The position numbers and the translations under genes were made by a program. From Sipunculus nudus (lineage: Eukaryota; Annelida; Sipuncula; Golfingiida; Sipunculidae), in the NCBI GenBank assembly GCA_026874595.1, contig CM049320.1:40387214-40451213 (forward strand): a stretch of 64,000 nt of DNA. Reading direction: 5' to 3'. A model generated the notes under the pieces. It was not told where the DNA came from. It worked only from the letters and a program-made list of their open reading frames with translations, and made no database searches. Below, in pieces: positions 23,858 to 34,901 of the stretch (positions within the stretch are counted from its first letter, which is position 1; each line of letters starts with the position of its first letter).

Positions 23858-24994
23858 TTTATGCGCATGTGAAATTTGCGCTAGGAAACGAACCCTGGTT
23901 GAGAAATTGCTTAGATCAGGTTAATTCTGGATATCCAACATCACAATATACTGTGTACACTAATAAGACAGCCATTCTGTCTATTGGTAATCTGAAGAAC
24001 CACACACTTGATTTCATAGGCGATACATTTATTTAACAATTCTCTGTGCTTGTGCCATTCATTTGATCATCTATCATACAAACTATAAAAGAAGGAAAAT
24101 TAATTTTGTAACATTAATAAATAGATAAAGGTTTTAATAAAATAAAAGAAGTTATAAAATTTACTTTTTTTGTCTCAAATTGAATTTTATATAGTTGCAT
24201 AAAGGGAAAGTTCATTTCAGATTTGATTCCATTAATTATACACTTATTTGCTCATACCTTTTATAATCATAAATATCATAAATATATATCATATTCATAA
24301 ATTTACAAATTCATACTTAAAAGAAAACAAATCTAGTTTACTTAAAGAATCATTACTATTGCACATTAAAAGAATATTCATCCCTATTAAACCAATATCC
24401 CTGTTAAATTACTATTTTTTTTAATAGCCCTGAGAGGGCTCATATAAAATCTTAACATCAGCACACAAGAGCAAACAGATGCAGATGTCATACCACCATG
24501 CTGAACTGAACTTTTGACACCCAGCCCCTGCTGCCTCTTGGCTCAAAAGCCCACTCTTGATGTAAATCCCTCTGCATACATGCTAGATAAAATTACTTTA
24601 GTCAACCGTGCTTAGTAGCGAACAGGCCCGTGCTATAAATGCCCTTGTGACCTTATATTTAACGGTCAGTGACTGACTTGTTATATATATCCATCCACTT
24701 GACTTTAATAATTGGAAAAAAAAAACAAATGAATAAACAATACAAAAAAAAAATAAATAAATAAATAAAAGATAAATAAATAATAAATATCAAATAAATA
24801 AATAAATTAAAACAGACAAACATCCAACAAAATTTTAGTTCACTTATCTTTATCTCCCATTAAATTTTCTTGTGAACAGCATTGCTTTTTACAAATTTTG
24901 GTTTAATTCACATGATTAGCTGAGAGTATTACACTTAACAGTTCTAGAGAATTTCACTACCTGCAACTAGGTACAAGCCACTGTAAACAACAAC
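23858..24994 (+). other. long leader of the retrotransposon
   Basis: About 1.1 kb separates the primer site from the first gag codon. It is AT-rich, with A-rich AAATAAATA runs near 24715-24815, and shows no open frame of note. It is long for a Ty3/gypsy leader. Confidence 0.6.
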
Positions 24995-26118
24995 ATGTCT
25001 AATACACGTGAAGACCTTTCTCGGGCCTTAAATAAGGTTAAAACCACCAGTACATTACTTGACCTACAATTCAATCTTGATAGAACAATAGGCAGAATCG
25101 GCCATTGTGCCTGCAGTAATGCAAGACAAATCAGACATTATGCTGAACAAATAAAACAGGCTGCCATTGACTTAGACAATGATAACAATCTTGTCAAATC
25201 AGTGATTCGATCCACTTTAATCGCAAAGTCGCAAAGTCTGTTGAATGTTTTATGTTGAGAAAATCAACAACAGATGAAAAGGGAAAGGTTACGCAAAATG
25301 TAACTTGGCAGGAAGTTATCCAACATATTAAGTTCACTTTTCTGCCACCTAACGACATGGATCACCTCAAAAACAGACTGACCAAGCTCAGACAGAAATC
25401 ACAAACAATGCTAGAGGAGCATAATGACACCTTCATACAATTGGTGGTAGAATTGTATGGAAATACCATCCCCGCTGACAAAAATAAAGAAATTGTAGAA
25501 CACTATGCACGCAGTCTGAGTAGTACTGCTGCAGCAAGGGCAGCCCTCAAATGCAAGGATATAGATGAGGCCATGCAAACTGCCAGAAACCTGATGCATG
25601 GTGACTTAGCTTTTCAGAAACTCGGAAGAGACCCTGAGGCTGACATGAAATACAAAACCCCTAGGGACATAGATCTCATTAATAAGCATTTCCACCATCC
25701 TTTTGATACAAAAACAGCACACAGAAAACAACAGCCTTACATGAGATATACACAGAATAACAGACCAGTCTGTTATTACGGTTCAACAGTAGGACATATT
25801 AGAAACCAGTCCTATACCCTGAATGGAAAAAATGCTCGGGGCCAATGGGCCCCTTGGGCCCAAGAGGGCCAAATGTGGACCAGTAAACCACCACAAACAC
25901 ACAAACAACAAGCATCACAACAAGTGAACAGAAGTCGAAAGGGTGTCACTGATCAACATAATCGGTATATTGAACCAATGGTCAGTCATGTTCAGAAATC
26001 TGGTCAACAAGTTCATGCTGTACAACCCATTGCACAAAAATTTGTCGACCCCCCCCAAAGTTATACATATACTTTGAACAAACCCACCCACCGGCCTCAC
26101 AATCATTTAATCTGGTAA
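24995..26118 (+). pseudogene. gag: gag (capsid/nucleocapsid), frameshifted
   Basis: Translation begins at the ATG at 24995 and runs in one frame to 25258, then continues in the -1 frame from before 25252 to 26118. The cause is visible: an 8-bp CGCAAAGT duplication in tandem at 25222-25229 and 25230-25237. The second part has a retrotransposon capsid pattern (W..V...I...FLP, then LKNRL..LRQ and a NDTFIQLV segment). Near its residue 174 is a damaged CCHC knuckle: Cys174 and His182 are present, but ligand positions 177 and 187 are Gly and Ser. A Pro/Gln/Asn-rich tail follows. Gag packages element RNA; this copy should be non-functional. Confidence 0.85.
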
Positions 26119-26149
26119 GGGCCGCATCACGACATCAACAGGGACGCCC

Positions 26150-26425
26150 ATTCATTAAATTACACTATGCTGAAGTTAGCCTAGATGCTCTTATTGACAC
26201 TGGGGCGGCTGTTTCGTTGATGCGGCATGATACTTTCATGAACCTTCACAGAAAGAATAATAACCTCACATTGGAGGAACCCCCCATGGGCTCCAGTCCG
26301 TCACGGGCAATAAGCTTGTAGTGACTGGTATAACCTATGTGTTATTCTCAAATCTTGACACTAGGTTACGCCTATTCGTGGTACCAGACTTACCACATGA
26401 TCTTATCTTAGGGAGTGACATACTG
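26150..26425 (+). pseudogene. retropepsin-like aspartic protease, frameshifted
   Basis: The active-site motif LIDTGAAVSLM is encoded from about 26190, with the DTG codons at 26196-26204. This frame closes at 26319-26321. The C-terminal protease hallmark LILGSDIL appears in a different frame at about 26402-26425, at the start of the RT frame. A one-base-type frameshift therefore lies around 26280-26305, next to a CCCCCC run. In the family this domain matures Gag and Pol. Confidence 0.85.
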
Positions 26426-27439
26426 AACAGTGGCTGTGCCGACCTTGACCTTGAACAAGATACCTTGACATGGTATCGTCTAGTGTTCAAGATTACACAT
26501 GAATACGTGGGAACACCAACTAAAATCTTCATCACAAGGCCGTGTTATGCTGACGCAGATTTAGATCACGTCCTGAGACAGTTTAGTGATGTGTTCGCCT
26601 CATCAGAGGAGAAAATGTCCATTTCAAGTCTACCGCCATTAAAAGTTAGAACAAATGGGACAATCACATCACTCCCACCTTATCGGGTTCCCCTGGCAAA
26701 GAAAAAGGTGCTTGACCAGGAAGTACAAAGACTACTAAAAGAAGGGATCATTAGACCAAGTAGGTCACCCTATAGTAGTCCTGTGTCCCTGGTAGACAAA
26801 CCGGATGGTTCAGTTCGGCTAGTAGTCGACTACCGGAAGGTCAACCAGACAATCCAGGCAGACAAGTTCCCCCTCCCACGCTTGTCTGACATTTTTGATG
26901 ATTTACAGGGTGCCACAATATTTTTCACCCTCGATTTGAAGTCAGGGTACCACCAGTTAGCAATGCATCCTGACAGCATACCTCTGACAGCAATGGCCAC
27001 ACCTAGCGGACTCTATGAGTTTGTCCGTTGCCCTTTTGGCCTTTCAGTGGCGCCCTCTGCATTCCAAAGAGCCATAAGTTGGGCCCTCAAAGAAGCTGTG
27101 TTAGACAATTGTGCCCGTGTCTACATAGATGACATTGTGGTTTTCAGTAAAAGCAGAGAGGAACATGTGCAACACTTGCAGAAGGTTTTTCGTTGTCTTC
27201 AACGGTATAACCTAAAACTAAAGGCCTCAAAATGCAATTTTGCTAAACCAGCAGTAAAACTTCTGGGCCACATTATATCAGCAGAAGGAAAACTGCCAGA
27301 TCCAGAAAAGACTGAAGCCATAAGAAATATGGCAGCACCCACAAATGTAAAAGGTGTTCGCAGCCTGCTAGGCACCTGTGGGTTTTACAGGCAATTCGTT
27401 AAGAATTATGCCGAAATTGCAGCACCCCTGGTGGCATAA
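26321..27439 (+). pseudogene. pol: pol: reverse transcriptase and start of RNase H connection
   Basis: The frame opens (no ATG needed inside pol) with the protease end at residues 28-35. It continues with the RT domain: a PDGSVRLVVDYR block near residue 168, LDLKSGYHQ near 205, PFGLSVAPSAFQ, the catalytic YIDD at 268-271 and LLGHIIS near 314. All palm aspartates are present. The frame stops at TAA 27437-27439, just before the RNase H domain; coding resumes directly in the same frame, so this is a single nonsense change and not a natural end. It is closest in style to Ty3/gypsy (Metaviridae) RTs. Confidence 0.93.
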
Positions 27440-29086
27440 ACAAAGAAACATGCTATATTCCACTGGGGCCAAGACCACGAAGCGGCCTTCCGAAAATTGA
27501 AAGACCTACTTGTCTCACCTCAGGTGATGGCCTTTCCAGATCCCGAAAAGCCTTACCACCTGTACACTGATGCGTCAAATGTGGCAGTAGGCGCAGTGCT
27601 GGTCCAGCTGGATGACAATAACACAGAAAGAGTTATTGAGTATGTGTCACACACACTTAATCCAGCGCAGCGTAATTATTCTACCATCGAGCGTGAAGGC
27701 CTGGCTGTCATGGTAGCCCTTACAAAGCTAAGGCACTACCTCCTGGGTAGCCAGTTTACACTCTACACTGACCACAGACCCTTGCAGAGTCTGTTTACCT
27801 CAAAGATAAATAACACAAGGGTCCAGCGCTGGGCACTGACACTGGCAGAGTTCTCTCCTAAAATTGTGTATAGAAAGGGCTGCCTGAATGTCAAAGCTGA
27901 TATGTTGTCCAGATTGCACAATTCAAAGCCGATTCCACCAGTGCCAGAGCCACCAGTCATAGCCTGTATATCCCCGGGAGCAGTAGAAATGATAGACCTC
28001 ATGGAAGACAGTGAAGCTGAGGATCTAATTCCTGTTACAGCACGACATGTGTATGATGACATTGATTTGGATGCCATTATCGAGGCACAAACATTACAGT
28101 TCCCAACACTGAAACGGAAAGCTCAGAAGGGCCATCCGTATCTCACACTGATCGATGGGGCACTCTATAATTTGCGGCCACCGTACAAGGGGGCGCCACA
28201 GTACCCTAGGCTTGTTATGCCACCTCCTTACCAAGAAAAAGTCATAAAAAATGCACATCTTCAGCTTGGCCATCTAGGAGTGATCAAAACAATGCATAGG
28301 GTGAATGAAGCGTACATGTTTCCGGGACTGAAAAGATCAGTACAACGGGTCATCCACAACTGCCCAAACTGCACCTTGCAGAGAACACCCAGAGACAGAG
28401 TGGCTATTCAGGAAATGCCTGTGCCATCACAGTGTTTCCAATTCATTTCCTGTGACCTAATAGGCCCATTTGTTGCTAGTGAGAACGACAACAAATACGT
28501 CCTCACAGTCATTGACCACCTAAGTTCATTCCTTGAGGTATTCCCTCTCCCTGACAAAACATGTAAGTCTGTATGGACAGCCCTACACCAGCAATATTTT
28601 GCTCGTTATGGCACTCCTAGGACTATCCTCACAGATAATGGCCTAGAATTTAATGCTACAGCTTGGAATAAATACCTTAAAGAACTGGGCATAGAACACA
28701 GAAGGTCTACAGCCTACCACCCGCAATCTAACGGGAAAATTGAGCGAGTAAATCGGACAGTAAAAGAACTACTGTCCAGAATACTTGCAAATAACCCTGA
28801 CCAATGGGAGGCTGCCCTTAGTGATGTACAATGGGCTCATAACAGTTCCCGTAACGAGGCAACAGGCCAGTCCCCATATCTGGTTGTATTTGGGAGACAC
28901 CCAAATGCTCCATTACGCCACATATATCCCAATATGGCTTATACACTAAATGACAGAATACAGAGAATGCACAGCATCTGGCTTGAGACTCAAGCCCACA
29001 TTCAAGCCAGCCGCGTACCTGACAGACTGAGATCTGAACGGCAGGCTAATGCGCCCATACTGGCGGACAATAGGGCAGTCCTATGA
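27440..29086 (+). pseudogene. pol: pol: RNase H and integrase
   Basis: This is the same frame as the RT, after the TAA. Numbering from the Met at 27497, RNase H begins with LYTDAS (Asp25), has the STIEREGLAV glutamate and the YTDHRPL aspartate. The integrase zinc domain (HLGHLG...H...CPNC) lies at about 254-292. The core shows CDLIGP (Asp near 320), TDNG (Asp near 380) and KIER (Glu near 416), with exactly 35 residues between the last two, the D,D-35-E signature. The frame ends at TGA 29084-29086, inside the integrase C-terminal part, and continues in the same frame after it. Confidence 0.93.
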
Positions 29087-29746
29087 AAAGCTGAAAACCC
29101 TATGACATTTACTGCCAAATGTGACCCTCAGTGGGTGATTACAGAACAACGTAACACTACATGTCACATACAAAACCAGCACAGTGGGGCAACGAAGAAA
29201 GTTCATCGATCAAAAGTTGCTTCCGCTCCTACAAATGCTGATTGGACGCAGGTCAGGACAGACAGACCTACACACAGACGTCACTTACGTAACAGGACAA
29301 AACATGTCCATAGTAAGACAGCACAGACAGACCCGTTACCAAGAAAAGGCAGGCCCTCTGCGAAACGCCCAGATAACATGAGGTTCACAAATCCTTATGC
29401 CTGGAGTGGCGAAACGTCAAACTGCTATGAATGTGCAGAGCCTGGACATGTCGCCGATGACTGTGACGTAAGATTACATAGAGTAGCGAATGGGGATTTT
29501 GCGGGCATCCCCCCGAAATCACTTAATAAAATCAGGGCCCGGTTGAACAGAAATGGAAAAGAAAAATCTTCGCTAAGTAAGCTATGTCCATCAGGGAGAA
29601 AACAAACTCTCACACCACAAAACGACGAACCTGTAGCAGGGCCTTCAAATGATTTTACACACAGGCCTAAGTCTACTCGACATAGCAGTAGAAATACAAG
29701 GAAACATAACTATGCAATTCTTAATGAATGGGGATATTCACAGTAA
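29087..29746 (+). pseudogene. integrase C-terminal barrel plus extra CCHC zinc knuckle tail
   Basis: This segment is in the same frame as pol, after the TGA. The first ~40 residues from the Met at 29102 look like the post-integrase barrel (WVITEQ...CHIQN...KKVHRSKV). A basic stretch follows, then a perfect knuckle: Cys108, Cys111, His116, Cys121 (CX2CX4HX4C), then a Lys/Arg/Ser-rich end and TAA at 29744-29746. A knuckle at the far end of pol is unusual for Ty3/gypsy, where it belongs to Gag, and here the Gag knuckle is the damaged one. It might bind element RNA or DNA at the integrase tail, or be a separate 3' ORF; function is unknown. Confidence 0.8.
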
Positions 29747-30413
29747 ATATCATACAAGTCTTACTGTACATGTATATATGTATATAAACGTGCAAAAAAA
29801 TAATAATAATAGTTTGATAAACTATTGTGTATATGGTGACAATATCAGCCAGCAACAAATACAGTGACCCCGTGCTGCCAATTTAAGCCGTGCAGACAGA
29901 GTCATAGGATTAATATGGCTTAAAACATGGAACTTTCATGTAGAGAAACTGGACTGTATAGGATCATTTATGGACAGTTACATTAATTATAAACCATAGT
30001 CTAATGCATATCTTCATACTCTTGTGCATTTTATATTATCATCTGATGTTACTTGTGTATTATATGTATATCTAATAAAATAGATCTTCTCTAAACTCCC
30101 ACAACAACTATCAGAATGCTAGTCCCTAATTCTCAGTAGTACTGTGTAGGGAGAGAAAACTCCCTACCCGCTGTTGGGATCCCGCTCCCAGGGATACCGA
30201 GCACTGGATAAACCTACCTCCCCCCTCCCAACATGGGAGTTAGGGGTTGGGTAGCCGGCTCACAGCCTATACACAGACTGCAAAGGCAGAGTTTGGGCCA
30301 AATAATGAACAAAAACCAGTCCTCCCCTCCAAAAGGATAAGCAATATGACGGATAATGCAAAACAAACTACAACAAAAAATTTTCCACTATATAGTGCAA
30401 AATTTTTCCCGAT
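29747..30413 (+). other. 3' untranslated region of the retrotransposon
   Basis: No open frame with recognisable motifs; leads to the polypurine tract. Confidence 0.6.
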
Positions 30414-30425
30414 AGGGGGGAAGGA
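30414..30425 (+). other. polypurine tract
   Basis: AGGGGGGAAGGA directly abuts the 3' LTR, as expected for the plus-strand primer. Confidence 0.85.
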
Positions 30426-30821
30426 TGTAACTGCCCGCCTGTCTCCACCCTGGGTTGAGTATCACCTTATCTGGGTGATCATTAACCTGGGTACTGTATG
30501 GCGGTCAGTGACCTTTTCCCCTGCCGAGCACACACGTGGTGAAGGGCAGAGAGAACGGGTGCCAGTCGGGTTTGGACTTCCATCTGAGACAGAAGAGTTG
30601 GTTTGCTGATTCAAAGCACCATCTTCTGTACATCCAGGAGTCAGCCTTGGCAACCTTGGTATGTGCTTTATTCCTTGTACTTAAGACCATATGCAGTTTG
30701 ATAATTGTTAAAGTTTTTAGTTGTGTTTATAACCCTATATATTTGTTGTGGTTCTTTGAATTACCCAGTCAGATAGGAAAAAAAACGAAAATCCTGTCCT
30801 CAGAATTAGAAATCCCTTACA
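30426..30821 (+). repeat. 3' LTR (396 bp)
   Basis: Same ends as the 5' LTR. Differences noted are a 7-bp insertion in the GCCAGTCGGGTTTGGACTTC region, C to T in CTTTATTCCTTG, T to A in GAATTACCC and A to G in AGATAGGAAA. Confidence 0.95.
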
Positions 30822-31240
30822 ACGTAATCATATATCATCCATCTTGTTCGAGTTGCACTGGCTAACTGTAAATTTCGTATGAGATTTAAAATATTGCTGC
30901 TTACATATAAGGCTCTGAATAAGAAAGCACCTTATTATTAAAACATGGTCAGCTTTCAAACAGGAATGGATATTTGGCATTGTTTGATATTTTAAAAAAA
31001 TATACAGCCATTAAATTACCACAAACTACAATGCTTCCACGAACTTTTGCGCTGCGGGATTGCCCAACCATGTGGGTGCTAAGAGTTTGTGTGTAATAAT
31101 GGGAATGCAATTATCGAGAACTCGTCTCGGGGCTACTGTACCATGCAAGATAACAGCTTACTTTACTTGCGGGTTGACGGGCACGGTGGGCAACTTCAAA
31201 AAGCGATGTTCAACATATATTTGTTTTCATAAAAAAAATG
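30822..31240 (+). pseudogene. LINE reverse transcriptase C-terminal fragment, right half
   Basis: This continues the LINE fragment at 23176-23451 after the Ty3/gypsy insertion. The translation shows an ISSILFELHWL-like block (family form ..PIL..LHWLPV), then FKILLLTYKALNKKAPYY, both classical for the C-terminus of Jockey/CR1-type ORF2, with frameshifts. After about 30940 similarity is weaker. A WNAI-like block (family form LWN.LP) near 31100 and an NFKKRCSTYI segment near 31190-31225 suggest the original 3' end was near 31240. Confidence 0.7.
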
Positions 31241-33190
31241 ATTTCATTTATCATATCAACTTCTCCAAAAAATTATCCGGCCAATCTCTTAGCTTCAATC
31301 AGATTTTAATCCATGGCACCATGCATATAATGGAATTATATATTAAGAGCATTACGCTATTTGTGCGATTTTCCGCATCTCCTCAGATACTCCCGTACGA
31401 ATTGCCGTGATCTTCGACATACACATGCTCCAGGTTTGTCCGAAGACATTCTACCCTCATTTTTTTGTCCCACAGGACAGACTCGCCATCTTTCGTTTTA
31501 CAACGGAACTATGAAAGACTATTTGACATCAGAACTTATTCCTCGCCCCCAAACCGTGCGTAGCACGGGTAATTGTTGGTAGAAAATTAATTCAGGTTTA
31601 GTTTACAGTTTGACCCGTACTAATGCTATGGTGTGATATTCACAATCTAATGGACTGCGACGCTTTTTTAAGAACTTTTACAGACTTCACTACGATCTTG
31701 ACGGCACGGATGCTTCAACAAGCTGAGGACGAATGATACCATACGAAGTAAGCAAGTTTCCTGTAATCACACTGGTGTAAATGACGAATATTCTTTTTGT
31801 ACAGTCAACAACATCGTCAGCGTTGTTATCGCAAATTATTTATTTAGTATAAATTACCGCCGCCACCTCAGATATTTACAAAAGTTAAGATATGGTTAGT
31901 CCTCCTCAAGCCTAAATAACCAGCAGAAACATGTATTACAGTTACACTCAGGATAATGATCCCATGACACACAAGGCAAGTATAAGTAGAACAAAGAGTG
32001 GCTTTCTTATCTCGGTGTTATAGGAATATAGCTATTTAATCATGTTGAAATATATCTTTTCCTGCAAAGGAAAAGGTTTGGCATAAGATGTTGGGGGGGG
32101 GGGGGTTCTGAAGAGGTGTGCTTCTACAGTTCCTGTCTTTTATGTACAATTTTTATTAATATTTCTGACATTCATTCAAACAAACATTTTACAAGATGCA
32201 CACGTTGATCCTACATAACTTACATGAACGTTTACAAAGTGACAGTACAAAACAAATGTAAGGCATCGTTAGAGAACCCTTTAACATCGAAACAATCAGT
32301 AGTTTTGTTTTCATCACTTTTCCAATTAAATGTCCACAAAACAGATAGCAATAAATCGTACAGAATTGTAAATTTGTACGAAATTGTAAATGGACAGTTC
32401 CTGTCATCTGAAGTCTTAGGTCACAGATCTAACATGAAATACATATGGCCCCACCCTCTCAGCATTTGTAAACAGAGCACAGCACAGTCTTGCACTTTCA
32501 AAGCGATTGAAGAACCTGATAAAACCATATTTGTTTTAAATTGTTTAAAGACAAAATATCATTTCAATAAAATTGAAGCAAAATAAGTATGCGCAGAAAT
32601 TAACAGGTGAAAAACTACATCGGTCACTGAAAATCCTATGAAGACAAATATTTTTCTTGGTGTCCACTAAGAATTAATTTAAGGAGCACTTTACCGTTTT
32701 GCTCTATAATATATTCGACATTTAAAACCGCGTGTAAGCATAGGTAATAACGTTCAAAGCCGATGCGATTCATTACATTGTGACAGACAATGCTCTTTTG
32801 CTAAAACTATATTTAATATCCTGAATATTTTTTTTATTTGTTATACTTTTAAAGATCCTTATTCATAAACATATATTCTTCATACATTGAAAAAACATTA
32901 CAAATCTCAAGGAAAAACAAAAAATACCTTGTGCAATACAATCCCCATACATAAATTATATAAATATTCAAAACGGTTATTTTATGTCAAACCCAAAACT
33001 AACCCCCATTAATAGAAATAAGATCAACTAAACAAATATAACTACACAAATTAATACAATGGATTATTCATATTTACCTCTTACACGTGGCTTGCCACAA
33101 AAATACGTATTATGCCAACTACCTGAACAAAACACTCTTACCTATGTACACAATGTGTATACATTTCTGTTTACATTATATTTATAGATG
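31241..33190. other. unassigned DNA upstream of the tRNA-like element
   Basis: A poly-G run lies at about 32091-32105. A 120-codon open frame at 32224-32586 has no recognisable domain. AATAAA on the minus strand at 32152-32157 could end a long 3' UTR of the FkbM gene, but nothing else supports this. Confidence 0.4.
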
Positions 33191-33214
33191 GGACTATAAT
33201 ACACAGGAAAGTAG

Positions 33215-33300
33215 GTTAACCGATGGGAATCGAATCCATGATCTTCCGCTTTCGTGTCGGCTGTTTATTCCACTAAGCCACGACAGATCCCCAACCCTTC
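33215..33300 (-). mobile_element. tRNA-like sequence, probably SINE head or tRNA pseudogene
   Basis: On the minus strand it contains an A-box-like TGGCTTAGTGG and a B-box-like GATTCGATTCCC with a T-stem of four Watson-Crick pairs. The acceptor ends do not pair and the anticodon arm is poor, so it is not a functional tRNA. It is distinct from the SINE family at 3.3 and 7.0 kb. Confidence 0.6.
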
Positions 33301-33519
33301 TGTGTAATTGCACACTTTTATAAGGAAGTGACATCACGTTAGTGACGGCAGAGTTCGCCCACATCATGTGTCGGTACAGCGACTTTGCATGCAGCAAGGA
33401 GAAATGTAGTCTTACATGGTGTGCGGCATATATTATATAGACAGATGTAATAAAATATGCCACACAATATATTACTGTGTCCAGATCTGTATTGGGGTCG
33501 CATTAGTAGAAACACAGCT

Positions 33520-34533
33520 TTAAAGTGTTTCAACTAACACGTGGCGCCATATAATGTCAAGAGGCCATTTTTTCCATTGTTTAATGTTCAGAGCAGTCAT
33601 GTGGTATGGGGGTTTATAGCTATAAGCGCACGGTACATAGCCTTTGTTGGCTATGGCGGAAATAAGTCCTTCCACGCGGGCGGTATCTTTCATGAATACA
33701 TGTAGCGGAAACGCCCATTCCATTAAAATGTACGGGACAAATATCTTCTGAAACAAAAGAGTTGAATTTTTAAACGCCTTATCCTCATAGCCCTCGACGT
33801 CAATTTTCATAATGGCCACGTTAAAATCAATAACTTCCAACAGATCATCCATTAAGATAGACTGCATCAAAGGACCTTGACCTTTATATGGGGCCATTCT
33901 TATGGCGCCTTGGTTTCCAGTCCCGTAAGCAAATACGGCCGTAAAATTCTCGTATTTGTCAGCTATGGCATTCTTCACTATTGTCACCTTGTCCTCCAGT
34001 TTACCGACCTTGACAGACTTATGGATATGTGATACATGCTCCGGCCACGGTTCCACAACAACGGTCTTGTGTCCCATTGTAGCGGCTAATAGTCCGTACG
34101 CAGCAAGGTTTGCGCCAATATCTATAAAACCCAAGTCGGGAAATTTCTTTAACATCGCTATAACTGTCGGAATGTACGACTGTTCCCAGGCACCATACTT
34201 TTTTAAATATAATGATACAGTTTTGTCTTTTTTAATATCATAAATACACACAGTGTACGGCGGGTCTGTCTTGGTGACAACACACTCGTAGTTTGCGTCG
34301 TTTGGTTTACGTGCGTCAACGATCACACACTTCCTCTCCGTTTGCTTGTTCTGGAAGTATCTACCGGGAACTCTAAGTCGATCCGAATAACTTCCGACTG
34401 GTTTTATTTGGTCACTACCAGGAAAAACGAACCATTCGTCATATACATACTTTCTTGTTGACAAAAGAACAATTAAAGCGAAGGCAATGCAGGAGATCAG
34501 CAAAGCGAGGTACTTGAAGCGAAATAGTTCCAT
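33520..34533 (-). CDS. FkbM-family SAM-dependent methyltransferase, type II membrane protein
   Basis: A complete intronless frame of 337 residues. Residues 8-25 form one hydrophobic segment after a short basic N-terminus, which predicts a signal anchor with the catalytic part in the secretory lumen. The methyltransferase fold is shown by DIGAN at 138-142 (SAM-binding motif I), an acidic residue in VVVEPW (Glu161) and KIDVEGYE at 243-250, the hallmark of the FkbM / Methyltransf_21 family. NFT at 196 and NST at 256 are possible N-glycosylation sites. FkbM proteins methylate hydroxyls of small molecules or sugars; the substrate is unknown. The start is the only Met before the anchor. The stop is TAA at 33520-33522. 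Its intronless form suggests a retrocopy or a lineage-expanded family member. Confidence 0.9.
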   Translation of the reverse strand: MELFRFKYLALLISCIAFALIVLLSTRKYVYDEWFVFPGSDQIKPVGSYSDRLRVPGRYFQNKQTERKCVIVDARKPNDANYECVVTKTDPPYTVCIYDIKKDKTVSLYLKKYGAWEQSYIPTVIAMLKKFPDLGFIDIGANLAAYGLLAATMGHKTVVVEPWPEHVSHIHKSVKVGKLEDKVTIVKNAIADKYENFTAVFAYGTGNQGAIRMAPYKGQGPLMQSILMDDLLEVIDFNVAIMKIDVEGYEDKAFKNSTLLFQKIFVPYILMEWAFPLHVFMKDTARVEGLISAIANKGYVPCAYSYKPPYHMTALNIKQWKKWPLDIIWRHVLVETL

Positions 34534-34685
34534 TGTTCACACACAGGATACGACACCGGCTGCTGCCCTTGGATGCTGGGGGCTAGGATATCAACAAGTT
34601 GTATATTGCTTAATTTCTTCCTCTCTACCGGGATGGACGTGTACCCGCGCTTTTATTCAAGATCTGAAATCATGACAACAGAGCA

Positions 34686-34697
34686 CTTTTATAAATA
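34686..34697 (-). promoter_or_regulatory. candidate TATA box for the FkbM gene
   Basis: Minus-strand TATTTATAAAAG lies about 155 bp before the start codon, which would give a 5' UTR of roughly 125 nt. The position is plausible, but the region is AT-rich and chance matches are common. Confidence 0.35.
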
Positions 34698-34901
34698 CTA
34701 ATTAAAGGGACCTCTTCATACACACTATAACGTGTTTTCTAACAATATCAATCTTAAAGACTTCGTGGATGACAAAAGCGTGTTTACTTGGCTGAGTCAA
34801 ACAAGTGGTCCAAGGTCATGACGCCCACCAATCTGTCAACACCGAAAACTTATACAAACTGCGATTTGTATAAAAGTATATAAGAAGTGACCATTTAAAT
34901 A

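Larger units (their letters stand above)
23452..30821 (+). mobile_element. full-length Ty3/gypsy LTR retrotransposon (defective)
   Basis: Two direct LTRs flank a leader, gag, protease, RT, RNase H and integrase in that order, the Ty3/gypsy order. The element is 7,370 bp and is flanked by ACGT at 23448-23451 and 30822-30825. The LTRs differ by three substitutions and one 7-bp indel, so insertion is recent on a genomic time scale. Even so, gag has a frameshift, protease has a frameshift and pol has two in-frame stops. This copy cannot make complete proteins; it may have been mobilised by helper copies or decayed after insertion. Sequencing error is an alternative for some breaks. Confidence 0.97.

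Noticed and set aside
30247-30865. Open frames across the 3' LTR
   Set aside because: Both LTRs give the same frames because they are direct repeats; no known LTR protein matches.
32224-32586. 120-codon plus-strand frame
   Set aside because: No recognisable domain or homologous copy in the window; it may be untranslated or random.
33215-33300. tRNA gene on the minus strand
   Set aside because: Acceptor ends do not pair and the anticodon stem is broken.
33956-34243. 95-codon plus-strand frame
   Set aside because: Antisense shadow of the FkbM coding region.
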